From: Puccinia triticina
Taxonomy: Eukaryota; Basidiomycota; Pucciniomycetes; Pucciniales; Pucciniaceae
Assembly: GCF_026914185.1 (NCBI RefSeq)
Contig: NC_070564.1
Coordinates: 5,828,001 to 5,892,000 of the forward strand
DNA length: 64,000 nucleotides
Direction of reading: 5' to 3'
Below, piece by piece: positions 47,254 through 58,106 of the stretch. Each line of letters begins with the position of its first letter. Positions within the stretch are counted from its first letter, which is position 1. A program made the position numbers and the translations under genes. The notes under the pieces are model-generated. The model searched no databases, was not told the DNA's origin, and saw only the letters and a program-made list of their open reading frames with translations.

Positions 47254-47916
47254 TAGAGATGGCCCCTGTGAACCTGGGTACCTGTTTGGATGCGGGTACC
47301 CGCCAGCTTTTTTGCCAAAATTTTGACACCCGCACCCGCACCGCCTAGGGCAGTCAGAGCGGGTACCGGGAGGGTACCAGCGGGTACCTGCCCTTCAAAA
47401 TTGACCGGAAGGATTCCTTCCAGTCAAAGAGGTTTTGTAACCTCTTGAACTGGAAGGAATCCTTCTGCTTGAAGAGGTTTGTAACCTCTTTGACTGGAAG
47501 GCCTTTGAAGAGGTTACAAAACCTCTTTGACTGGAAAGGCCTTCCAGTTGAAGAGGTTCTGTAACCCCTTCAACCGGAAGGATTCTTTCCAGTCGAAGAG
47601 GTTACAAAACCTCTTCGACCGGAAGGATTCCTTCCAGTTGAAGAGGTTACAAAACTCTTCCGGTTGAAAGGGTTACAGAACCTCTTCAACCGTAAAGAAG
47701 GCCTTCCCAGTCCTTCTGGTCGTCGTGGCAGCCGCCACCTGCCCAAACAAGAGCGGGTACCCGCTAGAATACCCGGTTACCCGCTAGAATACCCAGGTAC
47801 CCGCTCCATTTCTCCCAGAAATCCAGCATCCGCACCCGAACACGCACACGCTGGCGGGGCAGGTACCCGCCAGCGGATAGCAGGTACCCGCGACGGGTTC
47901 GTCGGGGCCATCTCTA
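47254..47916. mobile_element. hAT-type MITE, 663 bp, 8-bp TSD TTCTTYAG
   Basis: Ends TAGAGATGGCCCC and GGGGCCATCTCTA. Flanks are TTCTTTAG (47246-47253) and TTCTTCAG (47917-47924). Subterminal GGGTACC/GGTACCCGC motifs resemble those of the MITE at 23183-23929. The centre is a hairpin array. Removing it with one TSD joins SKLAEE to VLMNPMTS in the transposase frame. Confidence 0.9.
47398..47705. repeat. Hairpin-unit array, GAAGAGGTTACAAAACCTCTTC type
   Basis: TTCCAGT(T/C)GAAGAGGTT, then a short loop, then AACCTCTT(C/T)(A/G)ACYGGAA repeats about seven times, so adjacent halves are complementary with stems up to about 18 bp. It is inside the hAT MITE 47254-47916. Confidence 0.82.
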
Positions 47917-48773
47917 TTCTTCAGCAAGTTTAGAAAGGATAGGAAACCGGGCTGCATTGTCACTCCACCATGTGAGGATGGAAAACTTGGGAGAGTCAAT
48001 CCCAACAGGCGGTTCCTGAAGGTAAAGATAAAGCTTGGTTGTTGAGGATGAATTGTTGATTGTCTTCTTAGAAGCAAGGTACTTCTTAAAGCACCCCCTC
48101 TCCTCATCTTCAGTGGTAGTTTGGGTGCATTGGTTTTTTGATTGTTCTGGGTTTTTAGCAGCAGCGGGCTGTTCTTGAGTCTTCTTCTTTTCAAAAATTG
48201 TGTTGAACCAAGCATAGAGATTGGCTTTTATTTCTTTGATACTTTCTTTGGCTTCAATCAATTCAACTTTGTCCAAAAGGGGAAACTCAATTAGCTCCAA
48301 TTTGGATCAAGGGTCAAATACTATATTTACAGCCGCCAACTTCATGATATGTGGCCAGTATTTCATGAATTTTGTTTGCATAGCTTTGATGTTCTTGCTG
48401 ATATAATTGGGACTGTTTTTGGCGGCATCCTTCAGATGTTGCTCAATATTTTTCATGTACTTGTATATGAGGTGCGCAGTTGGATGATGTGTCATCACAA
48501 GCCTCAAAGTTGCTAATGATAGAAATAAAATAAAGTAATTAGAAACTCTGTGACTTGTTGATGCAATTAGATTTGAGAGAAAAGAATACATACCTATCTT
48601 GAATTCTGAGAGAAACTTGCACATCACAGAAATTTCATCCCACTTGTTCTTAGTAGGGCAATGGGTAAAGTTTGTGTCTTGAATTGATAGGCTGTTGAGT
48701 GCCTTTTGATACGGTAGTACAGATTTGAGCATATTGTAGGTGGAGTTCCATTGTGTTGGAACATCAACAGACG

Positions 48774-49162
48774 CAACAAGGGGTAGTTACGCTACGCGTA
48801 ACGCGTAGATAACGGTAACGTAACAGAAATTTTGTTGTTATCTACGCGTTACGCGTAACAGCGGTGCAATTACGTTAGCGCATCACATTAAACCCTTTTT
48901 TTTATACTTGTTGTGTTATCTGGGCGCGCAGAGCCCCTGAGAACGGGCAAAAAATGAGGCAAAAAAAGCCTTGAATGGTCCGTTATTGCGTTATCCGGGG
49001 GATAACGCAATAACAGGCCTCAAAAATGAGGCCCGTTACGTTACGCGCGGGGCCTGAAATGTTGCCGTTACTAGTAAAGTAACGGGGGGGCCCGGATAAT
49101 GGGGGTAGTTACGTTACCAAAATTGCGCGGATAACACAACGTAACGTAACTACCCTTCGTTG
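48774..49162. mobile_element. GTTACG-family MITE, 389 bp, 7-bp TSD ACAGACG
   Basis: Ends CAACAAGGGGTAGTTACG and inverse CAACGAAGGGTAGTTACG. ACAGACG flanks both sides (48767-48773, 49163-49169). Internal GTTACGTTACGCG and GGATAACGC motifs are as in the copy at 46649-47059. It splits the transposase between LPSV and DVPTQWN. Confidence 0.9.
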
Positions 49163-49699
49163 ACAGACGGGAGCGCTTGCTTCTTCATGTTAACTAGATT
49201 GATTGACTCCTTGAACAGCTTTTTGCAAGATGGGGTGCTTTTTGTGTAATGAACACTTTCTTGTATCTTAGAAATGGCTTTCAAAATGTTGTGGAGCCCA
49301 TCCTTCACAACCAGATTGATAACATGAGTGAAACAACAAATGTGAAAGAACTTTCCATCCAAGGCTGGGGGAAAATCACTGTGATCCTGAAGAACCAACA
49401 AGAGGCAATCTACAGTGGTGTCATTCAAGGCGGTGTTGTCAACAGTGATAGCAGCAACCTTGTTCATCAGTTTCCAGTTGACCAAAGTGCATGGTTGCTT
49501 GTGTGCAATGATCATCTTGATCAACAGGGCACGGGAAGTTTCCTGACAGAAATTCCAAGTCTTGGTGGTTGTGTTTGCTCCAAACTTCAAAAGGGATTGC
49601 TTGTGCTTGCTGATGAAGGAGGTACATTGCTCAAGGTGGTGCCACAGGTGATTTGTTCCATTCTTACTATTACCTTCCATTCTGAGCTTGCAAGACTTA

Positions 49700-50578
49700 G
49701 AGCATCTCTAACGGAGCCGCGACTGGGCGTTCGGGGGCGAACTTTGGCCGCCCGGGATCCTGTTTTGCGCGCTAACGGACCCGCGGAACGACCCTGGGAA
49801 CATCGCCGGGGGCAGTCCAACCCGCGATCACCTGCTGACTTCTGCGGGTCGCCTCCCGGCCGCAATTGACCACACACACCTGCATCCGCTCCTCTTCATA
49901 CCTCGCAAAGATGGACAACACAGTCTTGCAGCTCACCAAGCAAGAAAAAAAAATTCATCAGTTGAATCAACGAGCCTCGTCTTGATAACGAGGTCTTTTC
50001 CGGTCATCGAGAGGAGTAAACACTCCCCTTGGTGACCGGTTCTCTCTGATCATTGAGGGGAGTAAACAAGGAAACACTCCCCTCATTGACCGGTTCTCTC
50101 TGATGATCGAGGGGAGTGTTTACTCCCCTCGATGACTGGGTCCGTTCCGGTCATCGAGAGGAGTAAACACTCCCCTCGATGACCGGTTCTCTCCAGAGAG
50201 GAGTAAACACTCCCCTCGATGACTGGGTCCGTTCCGGTCATCGAGAGGAGTAAACACTCCCCTCGATGACCGGGTCCGTTCTGGTCATCAAGAGCAGTGT
50301 TTCCTCCACCTGATGACCGGGTTTGCTCCGGTCATCGAGATACATGCGTCCCGACGACCAGAACGTGACCAGAACGTTCCAGTCATCGATATGTGTGCAT
50401 CCCGATGACCGGAATCAGGCTCGCAGAGGGTGGTGGGTGGCGCTGGAGTAGTGAGGTTTCAGTCAGATTGCAGCTTGAACTGCCAGTCCATAATTGGAGC
50501 TGAGCCGCGATTGCTGTGAAATGTGTCTGCGGGCCGGGGAACACAGGCCAACTGCCCCCCGGACCGTTGGAGATGCTC
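49700..50578. mobile_element. PIF/Harbinger (Tourist-like) MITE, 879 bp, TSD TTA
   Basis: Ends GAGCATCTCTAACGG and the inverse of GAGCATCTCCAACGG. TTA flanks both ends (49697-49699 and 50579-50581), the TWA target duplication of PIF/Harbinger elements. It splits the transposase BED finger between its CKSC cysteines. The outer parts are GC-rich; the middle is a hairpin array. Confidence 0.88.
49985..50400. repeat. Hairpin-unit array, GGTCATCGAGAGGAGTAAAC type
   Basis: GGTCATCGAGAGGAGT, loop AAAC, ACTCCCCTCGATGACCGG is repeated about seven times, separated by TTCTCTC or GTCCGTTCC. Each unit is a near-perfect hairpin with stems of about 16 bp. Its unit is closely related to that of the array at 53098-53980. 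Confidence 0.85.
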
Positions 50579-50974
50579 TTACAGATCACTTGGACTTTGG
50601 CGCCTGCAAAATCATTACATCCAAATTTCATGTTAAAATATTGCTACGCAGCAGTAGTACAATGATCAATTACATTCAAAGGGAATTGGAAAAGAAGAAT
50701 GAGTCAACTGACCATTATTTTCCTTATCAAAATGAGTCAAAATATTGCTCGTGGTCTTTCATTTCTTTTTTTGGTAGGTGTTTCTTCATTACCATTGTCG
50801 GTTCCGTTGTTGGTGTTGTCAGTATTTGGTGAATCCACAGGGGTTGGGGTTGGAGTTTCCGGCTCCTTGTTTTCAGCGGCAGACGTTCTTGAAGCGTCAG
50901 ACAATGTTGGTGGGTTGGAATCCGGTGTGGTAGACGGAAAAGTGGAAAAATAAAAAGTTTTTTCTATGCCACAT

Positions 50975-51905
50975 AATTACTCATACTAGGCCTCAAGATA
51001 CCATCAAATGGACGCCAGAAATGGAGTCTACGGCCAATTTCACCCCTAGTCACCACTGGAAGCACCCCTGGGCCCCCTCTAGTGTGGAAGTTACACCTCA
51101 TGGACACCTATCACACGGCCAGCCCCAGTAACCCAGCTGTCACCTGCTTCAACCCAAGTTTCACAGTAGTACACTTATACATATCACAGGATACAAACAT
51201 ACATCTCCCTGTCAGGCTACACTCATTACATATTAGCTAAATACACTCGTTTATATACATAGCATGACATCATTTACACTGTTTCTGCAGCCTCAGACTT
51301 TGTGTATACACTAATTCCCCCTGTATGACAGCTCATGCAGTCTACTGTCACCTCATGCATGTGTTAGAATGTTCTTTTGTATATTCTGACATCCTGTATG
51401 CACCCTTGGCATATTTAAAATGTTCTGTGGTATATTCTGACACCATTCATGCACCCCTGAGGGATTATGACATCATTTGTATCTACTCCCACCAGCTAAT
51501 ATCCCTCACCCTGCTGTCTAGATTAGCTGAAACCCTAACCCACAAGCCCCTTTGGGGCTCCACTTTTGTCTATAAAAGGAGCTCTCTCCACCCCCAGTGG
51601 CCTGCTCCCCAGTTCCTCACCCAGAACCCACAAGTCACCCAACACTCATCCACACTCAAATCCTAAACCCTTATAACAATAACTCAACCCTTATAACAAT
51701 AATTCAACCCTTATAACAAAGTAATTAAAACACTTACACGTTGCCAGTCAAACAGATTTCATCTGGAACAAACCAGACCTATCACTTAATAAAACTTGCC
51801 AAGCTGAGCTTGGTGGGTCTTGTTGACTGATAACAGAAGGGCAGAGCTTGCAACTCGATCATACCCTTCACCATTCAGCAAAAGGGTTTCATTACCACTT
51901 TTGAG
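50975..51905 (+). mobile_element. LTR-like insertion in the transposase 5' intron region
   Basis: The segment separates two parts of the transposase N-terminal region. CTATAAAAGG at about 51570 and a following GAGCTCTCTCCACCC leader, then three CAACCCTTATAACAATAA-like repeats at 51665-51720, look like U3-R-U5 sequence. I did not find a clear 5-bp duplication or TG..CA ends, so the borders are approximate. Confidence 0.4.
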
Positions 51906-52782
51906 TCTTACACAGGTGATTGGATGCGTTTTGTAGCTCTAGTCAATCTTGCCATTGGGGTAGGGGTATGGAGAGGAGATGTGGAAGCCGGTGGGGGCGG
52001 AGCAACCAGCGGAAGTGATGGTCCCCTGGTCATTGTTGGGTCATAGTCGGGTTTTTGGGTCAGCCCAAAAAGAGAAAAAGCTGCCCAAACCCAACCGATT
52101 AATTTCCCAGCTTGGGTTGGGTTGGGTTCGGGTCGCACAAATTTCCCGCAAAACGTGCCCAAACCCACCCTGCGACCCGTTGGGTCTTGGGTCAGTGTTG
52201 GGTCGGCCCGGCCCATTTACATCCTGACGTGAACATCCCTATTAGGGGGGGGGGGGGGGGGGTTCACATTGGAAAAAATGCACTGATTATTTTTTCTGAT
52301 TATGCACCCTTCAGTCAGGTTCATGTCTGTATGGTGAAGTACTTCCAAAGAGTAGATGCCCACAAAAGACTTGTAGCTTTCTCAGGATAAGCAGAAGCTT
52401 CAGGTGATGGTGTTGATGACTGATTTCAAAATATGCCTCAAGCCTTATTATTAGAATCTCATTGATCAGTTTTTGTCATCATTTGGGTATCATGTACCCA
52501 TTCATTTTCTGGGATATTAATTTTTTGTACATCCCATCCAAAAATAAATTAGCAGCACATTTCAATGAATATTACTCTGCTTTGCATTTTACATTGTTTT
52601 CCCTTCTTCCCTCTTGTGTTTTTATTACATGACTAGAGGCCAAGGCGGCTTTGCCGCTGCAAGCATAGTCCCCTACCCAGATGGCTCCCTGCCTTTGGTT
52701 TTTATCTCTCTTTGACAGTGAAGAGGTTTTTTTCTTGTGGAAATACTTTGAATTAAATTTTGATGATGTGCTGAATTTATTT

Positions 52783-53095
52783 AGGGTGAGCCTAAATGCA
52801 CTCCAAACTTTTACTTTGTGCACTCCACTTTTTTGGCTTTGGGGGGCCAGCACTCCAAAAAAGCTGGAGTGCCTTGATTTTGTACTCCCAAAACATGGAG
52901 TCTCCAGATGGGCACTCCATGTTTGTTGGAGTACACAACTGGGTACTCCAAAATTTACCAAAATAGGGGAGCGCAGCTAGATGCAATCCAATAAAAATGG
53001 AGTGCAAGCCCAAGAACTCCACCTTTTCAGCAAAGGATTTTGGCTTTGCACTCCAGCTGGCAAATACCAAATGGAGTGAATTGGGGTGCACTCAA
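52783..53095. repeat. GGAGTGC/GCACTCC-rich repeat block
   Basis: GCACTCCA, TGGAGTGC, TACTCCAAAA and their inverses recur about ten times in 310 bp, producing many possible short stems. It directly abuts the hairpin array that follows and may belong to the same element. No coding potential. Confidence 0.55.
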
Positions 53096-53097
53096 GT

Positions 53098-53980
53098 CCT
53101 TGGGGAAAAACATCTCCTCTTGATGACTGGTCTGCGCCGGTCATCATGGGGGTAAAGCACCGTTGCACCCCGGCCATTGAGTGGGGTTTGCACTCCACAT
53201 GATGACCAACAATCAGGGGAAGTACACACCCCACTTGGTGGCCAACCATTGAGTGGAGTACACTCTCTCCTCGATGGCCAGCAATTGAGCAGAGGACACA
53301 CTCCACTCAATGGCCGACCACCGAGTAGAGTACACTCTCCACTCAATGGCCGGCCACCAAGTAGAGTACACTCTCTGCTCAATGACCAGCCATCAAGCGG
53401 TAGATCCCACCCGATGACCAGCTGTTGAGTGGCCTACTCACCCCAATAAATAGGAGACCCCACTCAATGGCCGGGGTGTAGTGTTACACCCCTCGATGTG
53501 CGGTGTGTGCCGGTCATCGAGAGGTGCTACACCCCTTGATGTCCGGTATGTACCGGTCATCAAGGGGAGGTGCTACTTCCCTCAATGGCCAGTATAGACA
53601 GGTCATAAGTCCCCTCGATGACCGGAGAGGGGTGAGTCCGCTTGATGACCGGCACACACTGGCCATTGAGAGATTTTATTCACCTTGATGACCGGTCTGG
53701 TCATTGAGAGATGTTGCTCACCTCTATGACCGGTCTGGTCATTGAGAGATTTTGTTCACCTCAATGACCGGTCTGGTCATTGAGAGATGTTTTAATCACC
53801 TCAATGACCGGGACCGGTTGTTGAGAGGTGGTGTTACTCCCCTTGACGACCGGTCCGTCATTGAGGGGTGGTGTTACTCCCCTCAATGACCGGTCCGTCA
53901 TCAAGGGGTGGTGTTACTCCCCTCAATGACCAAGACCGGTCATTGAAAGGTGGCGTTACTCCCCTCGATGACCCCTGGCC
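53098..53980. repeat. Long hairpin-unit array, (GG)TCAT(T/C)GAG..CTCAATGACCGG type
   Basis: More than fifteen units with GGTCATTGAGGGGTGGTGTTA, then CTCCCCTCAATGACCGG, or close variants. The left third uses a diverged form (GGCCAACCATTGAGTGGAGT). Frames across it give repetitive peptides and are not genes. No flanking TIR was found, unlike the arrays inside MITEs. Confidence 0.8.
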
Positions 53981-55366
53981 CCTGGAACGAGGGGATTGTG
54001 TTAATAGGCTAGGGCTTTTTCAAGGCTGATTGCCAGGAAGATTCATGTTGTGACTACCGTTGCCTGGCCATCCAATCCAACAATGGCATTGTCTATCAAC
54101 AGTCGTTTCACAAAGAACAAGGCTTGCTTGGGAAGCTGCAGGGTTTTTGTTGGGTGGAACTGGGAGGCGTGTCATTGGCAAGGATATGGTGGCCATGACG
54201 CCGGACACGGCTGGAGTCTTCAAGGGAATCACAACTCGCCGCCTATGGATGGGCTGAGCTTGAGTATATAAAGAGGGGGAGCTGCTGTCAAATGTCCCCC
54301 CAGGGGTTACGGTTTCGTCCTGGCCCCTCCCTGCAGGCCCCCTACTTTGCTTGGATAGGCCCCTGCTTGAGAATAAAAAATGCTGGCCCTTTTTTGCTTG
54401 TTGCACTGTCACAAGCTGGAGGGTCTATCCATGGCACACAGTGTTCGGGGGTAATCTTTTCAACAGTGGCCATCATGTGGCTGCACACCAAAACTTAGAT
54501 CTTTTTTGCTATGTTTTTGTGAATTTAATAAACTTGGATGAATTGAGCAGATGGAGAAAAACAATTTTTCTATCAATCAGTTGTTGACTACCTTATCAAA
54601 TTTCAATGCAAACACCCATACATATACTATGACCAGGTATACTAACCCTGAACAAATGAGTAACTCACAAAAAAATTCCATTATTTTTGTGTTCCACAAT
54701 ATTTGCGATGATAATGACAAAGGAGATTATGGTCAAAGAGGAAAATGATGCAATGAGGGAAAGACTGGTGGTGTGAAACAGTCCTTGTTAAGTGTTTATG
54801 GTGATGTGGTTTCTTTTGTCTTCAAGGTGGCCATTGTTTCACAGACCACGAGATTTCCAAAATTTGAGCTTTCTGGTGTTTTATATCTTAACCAAACATT
54901 TCAGCCATAAAATCTACTTGAGGAGTACTTGAGGAAGACCTAGGGTCTTAAAATTCTTGTGCTAATTGATGATCCAGTTGCAACCGGTGATGTTGGTTGG
55001 CTGAAATTACTGCACTGAAAATGAATTACTAAATAGTGTTACACCGTATTGGAGCTTCCAGCGGTCTGTAGAGCACATGTCGACTCGAGGGAGACATATC
55101 GCCAAATAGTCTCACTTCATGGGAGACAGACTACCATCTGTGGAGACTGTTGGTTCTTGAGACTTGACACATTCATCAACTTGTGTTCTAACTATCACCA
55201 TTTATCTGTCATTACAGTTTACACACAAGTAAAAAAAATGAAGGAAAGAATTGGAGGGGGGAAAATCGTATGATTCATCTAGTATCGTAAAAATAAGTGC
55301 GAGAAGGAATTGCAGAAATGTACTACTGCGTAACTATAAAAACAGATTGGTTGAATACACGGAGAA
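53981..55366. other. Intergenic, no supported gene
   Basis: A minus-strand open frame at 54020-54412 and plus-strand ones near 54290-54590 show no domain, signal or splice logic. GAGTATATAAAGAGGGGGAG at about 54252 resembles a TATA box and may be a retroelement remnant. From about 54900 the DNA is AT-rich and is the 3' side of CAP. Confidence 0.4.
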
Positions 55367-57277
55367 TTATCCGGTGTGTTCAAAAACGGTAGTGATTAAT
55401 TTACCATCCTTGATGAAAGTTTTAAGTTGTTCAGGTAAGGACTTCTCTACAAAAACACCTTCCTCTTCGCCGGAGGGAAGACTGACGTTAAGTGCGCTGG
55501 TCTTGGCAGTGAGGATCTCGACGTCGAGGCTATCTTTACTGAGATAAACTTGGCCACCATCGGTGGCGTCGATCATAATTGTCGGGCACTTTCCGAGTAC
55601 TTGAACAGTGAACGAGGGAGAGGAGGTGATGCACAGCGAGGAAACTACGGAGTCCAGTAATACCGACGTCTTCGTACACGACACTAGTGTTATCCCGTTC
55701 ACTTTTCCCTTGATTTGGATCGTCGAGTTCTTGCATCCAAAAATGTTGACCACGTGGTTGATTTGGGTTTCGTCCAATACAATGGAGGATTGGCCATCAT
55801 GATATTCCTATTTTATCCAACAAATCAGCCGCAAATCGTTGATGTTAAGTTTCCAGACGCAAATCCAGGTGGATAATAGAGCTCTAGTACTCACAACATT
55901 CCACTTGTTTCCAACTAACTCAGTCTTGGCAGGTTTCTTTTGAAAACTCGATGGCTTGGGGGGTTTGGCGGGTCTCTTGAGGCTACCCGAAGGGCTGACG
56001 GTTACTTCAGCAGGCACAGACCCACGGAGCTCTGGATTCTTATGAGTCATTTGGCTTGGGTCGACCTTTCGGAGGCCACTGGTAATTTTCTCGCCTTGGT
56101 TGAGAGAAGAGAATACCGCGTCCATTCCGCCACCTGAGGCGGCTCCCGCGGCGGCTGGCATGGGCGGTGGCGGAGGAGGTGGGGGCGGGTGAGCAGGTGG
56201 TGGTCCAGGAAGTTTGGGGACGTCTGTTGATGCATCTCCCTTCGTCAAGCGCTTTGCGAAACTGACGGCGTCTTCGCCCTGATTGGAAGAAACCCCCACA
56301 AACGCAGATCAGAATGAAGACTAGAGTCAAGTACTGGCAGTTGAGGTTACCTTGGGGTTCCAGACAAGACACGTAGTGTGATATTGCATGATATACTTTC
56401 GCAGTTCTTCCAAAACGACGACAAAGCTCTTTGCCCATTCAACCAACTTGGGTTCCCTTTGAAATCAGAAAAGAATTCCACAATGAAAATGGACAGGAGA
56501 AAATCAGGGATTAATTAACACACTATGAAAGCTGTGAACCATTCAGATCTGTGGGCGTACATACATACTGCATACTTACGTTTCCTTACAATCCTTGAGC
56601 ACGCGGTTCACCCAAAATTGAGCACTATCTTTAGCCTCCGCAACCATTGGTCCCGGCTTACTTTCCACGGCCACCCAGCCAAGAGCGGAGATTCCCTCGG
56701 CAATGGCTGTCAAGCCGTTGAAAAGGCGTTTGTCAGAGCGATTTCCATCCTTGATTTCCACGACTCGGTTTAACGGCTCGGAGGTAGATTGTAGGAGCTC
56801 CATGAAGACCTTGGAGGAGCCTGGATTTTGGCACGAGCCTGCGATCAATAGGAAGGTGCGTTGGGCGCTAAAGGCAGCTTCGACGTGTTGGGCTTGCTCT
56901 TGGGCTGTTCCTCCGACTTCCTTAGAAAGGCTCAAATAGTTCTGAAGTTGTCCCGCTATCAGTTCATCATAAGCCTTCAAGGACGGCGGAGTCTCGGTTG
57001 GAGTTTGAGGTGACGATGTTTGTCCGCCGGCGTTTGAGTTCTCGGCCGTCATCCCATTTCCACCAGCCGTAGTCTGAGCGATAGCTATGTCTTCCAAGCG
57101 AGATGTTGCAGCCTCCAACCTATCAGAGCGAGCAGATTTCAAAATTTGCAATCACATTTCAGCGACGATCTTCCTCGAAAACCGGAGCAAAAAAAGATCA
57201 GGAATGGAAGTCTTGTCTTACCTTTTGATCAGGGTGAATAAACTGCCGACACCTTGAGTAGGAATCCCGTTGGCCAT
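55367..57277 (-). CDS. Adenylyl cyclase-associated protein (CAP/Srv2)
   Basis: Actin-monomer recycling protein that also binds adenylyl cyclase in fungi, linking cAMP/Ras signalling and the actin cytoskeleton. Five exons: 57277-57222, 57119-56580, 56456-56351, 56278-55895 and 55807-55367, giving 508 aa, within the usual range. N-terminal helical-folded domain: LEAATSRLEDIA start, SLKAYDELIAGQL, GWV, AQFWVNRVLK. A poly-proline stretch (PPPAHPPPPPPPPPMP, about 260-275) would bind profilin or SH3 domains. A WH2-like segment (LNQGEKITSGLRKV) follows, and KTELVGNKWNVEY leads into the C-terminal beta-helix CARP domain (363-508) with GKVNGITLVSC and DGGQVYLS. The start ATG follows a typical leader and gives the conserved short first exon. 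No defects. Confidence 0.95.
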
Positions 57278-58106
57278 GATGACGTGCGGAAGGAATCACA
57301 CGGTAAGTTTGGATGAAATTCTAGCCGTTTCGAAATGTAGATGTTTTATCGTATGGAGCAGGTCGAGATGGTTGGTTTCGATGTGATGTGGATTCTGGAA
57401 TGACGCTGGGGAGCCGGTCGATCGGAGTCCCCGAGGTTAACCCTGACAACCCAAGTCTCCCGATGGGGCCGGGGGTGCAGATGCTCAGGCTCCAGGCTCA
57501 GCTGACGGTTGACCCGTGTCTTCAAAGTTCATCGCACCTGTTCTGGATTCTTCATATGATCTCCTTCAGAAGCACACTCTTTCCTGATCTCTGGATTCTC
57601 ATCCATATTCATATTGATTCTGGCATAATACTGCTAGGAACAAAACTTGCTCAACTCCTACCAGTTACCAGTTGACATGTGGGCCAAGAAACTTGGAGAA
57701 AACTTGTGGTGTTGCTCAGACCTTTCTCAAATTTGTTTTCATACAACGTTCTAGGCACAGTTGATGTGCAACTAAGGAGTGACTAAAGCTATTATGCTGG
57801 AGTATCTAACATGCCAACTGGTAACACTTGAGCATGTTTTGCTTGTAGTGCACTCAATTTGTATTAGCTGCAACTTGAGTGTTTGGAAATTTTATTTCAT
57901 TACTATACTATTTTATTTGAGGGAAATCAAAAAGTTTAATTTGGGAAATTAATTGTTTATTTTTCTAGAATGTGAGATATGTAATTCATTGAAAATACAT
58001 GTTTGATTTTGAGATGTGATTTGTTTTGGCCAATGAATTGATGACTTCTAAGTTCTTTGTTGATTGTTTTTTTTTCCATATTTTTACATCACATCCTCTT
58101 CTAATT
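57278..58106. other. Intergenic upstream of CAP and 3' of the secreted protein gene
   Basis: 57290-57520 should hold the CAP promoter; I see no distinct box. Beyond that is AT-rich sequence without coding features. Confidence 0.4.

Larger units (their letters stand above)
46618..51954 (-). pseudogene. hAT transposase, broken by insertions, a frameshift and a stop
   Basis: Exon order from 51954 downward: MARLTRATKRIQSPV (51954 to about 51910); after an interrupted region, a Pro/Thr/Asn-rich part (about 50965-50750); the BED zinc finger (CKSC..GTNHLWHHLEQC), split by a MITE at 49700-50578; the RNase H-like core (TVDNTALNDTTVD, FFHICCFTHVINLVV) to 49163; then DVPTQWNSTYNML from 48766. There is an 81-nt intron at 48513-48593. 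The C-terminal dimerisation region (NPMTSIALESVFSTGG, TVEALVCGQDWIQ) runs to 47060 and ends at TAA 46620-46618. Defects besides the insertions are a TGA in DP*SKLE (48306 region), where the family usually has DPR.KL, and a frameshift near 50745. Each insertion can be removed in frame, showing the gene was intact before. Confidence 0.85.
46327..52226 (-). mobile_element. hAT transposon, 5.9 kb with nested insertions, 10-bp TSD
   Basis: Left end CAGGATGTAAACGGGTTGGG; the inverse right end begins CAGGATGTAAATGGGCCGGG. Both are followed by GGGTTGGG-type subterminal repeats, as in Ac-like hAT elements. It is flanked by perfect 10-bp copies ACGTGAACAT at 46317-46326 and 52227-52236. It carries a broken BED-finger/hAT transposase on the minus strand and five inserted repeats; without these it would be about 2.5-3 kb. 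Confidence 0.88.

Noticed and set aside
49985..50400. Hairpin array considered as a CRISPR array
   Set aside because: Units are self-complementary with no unique spacers, there are no cas genes, and the organism is a eukaryote; it lies in a MITE.
54020..54412. 130-codon minus-strand frame
   Set aside because: No recognisable domain, signal peptide or splice pattern; lies next to repeats.
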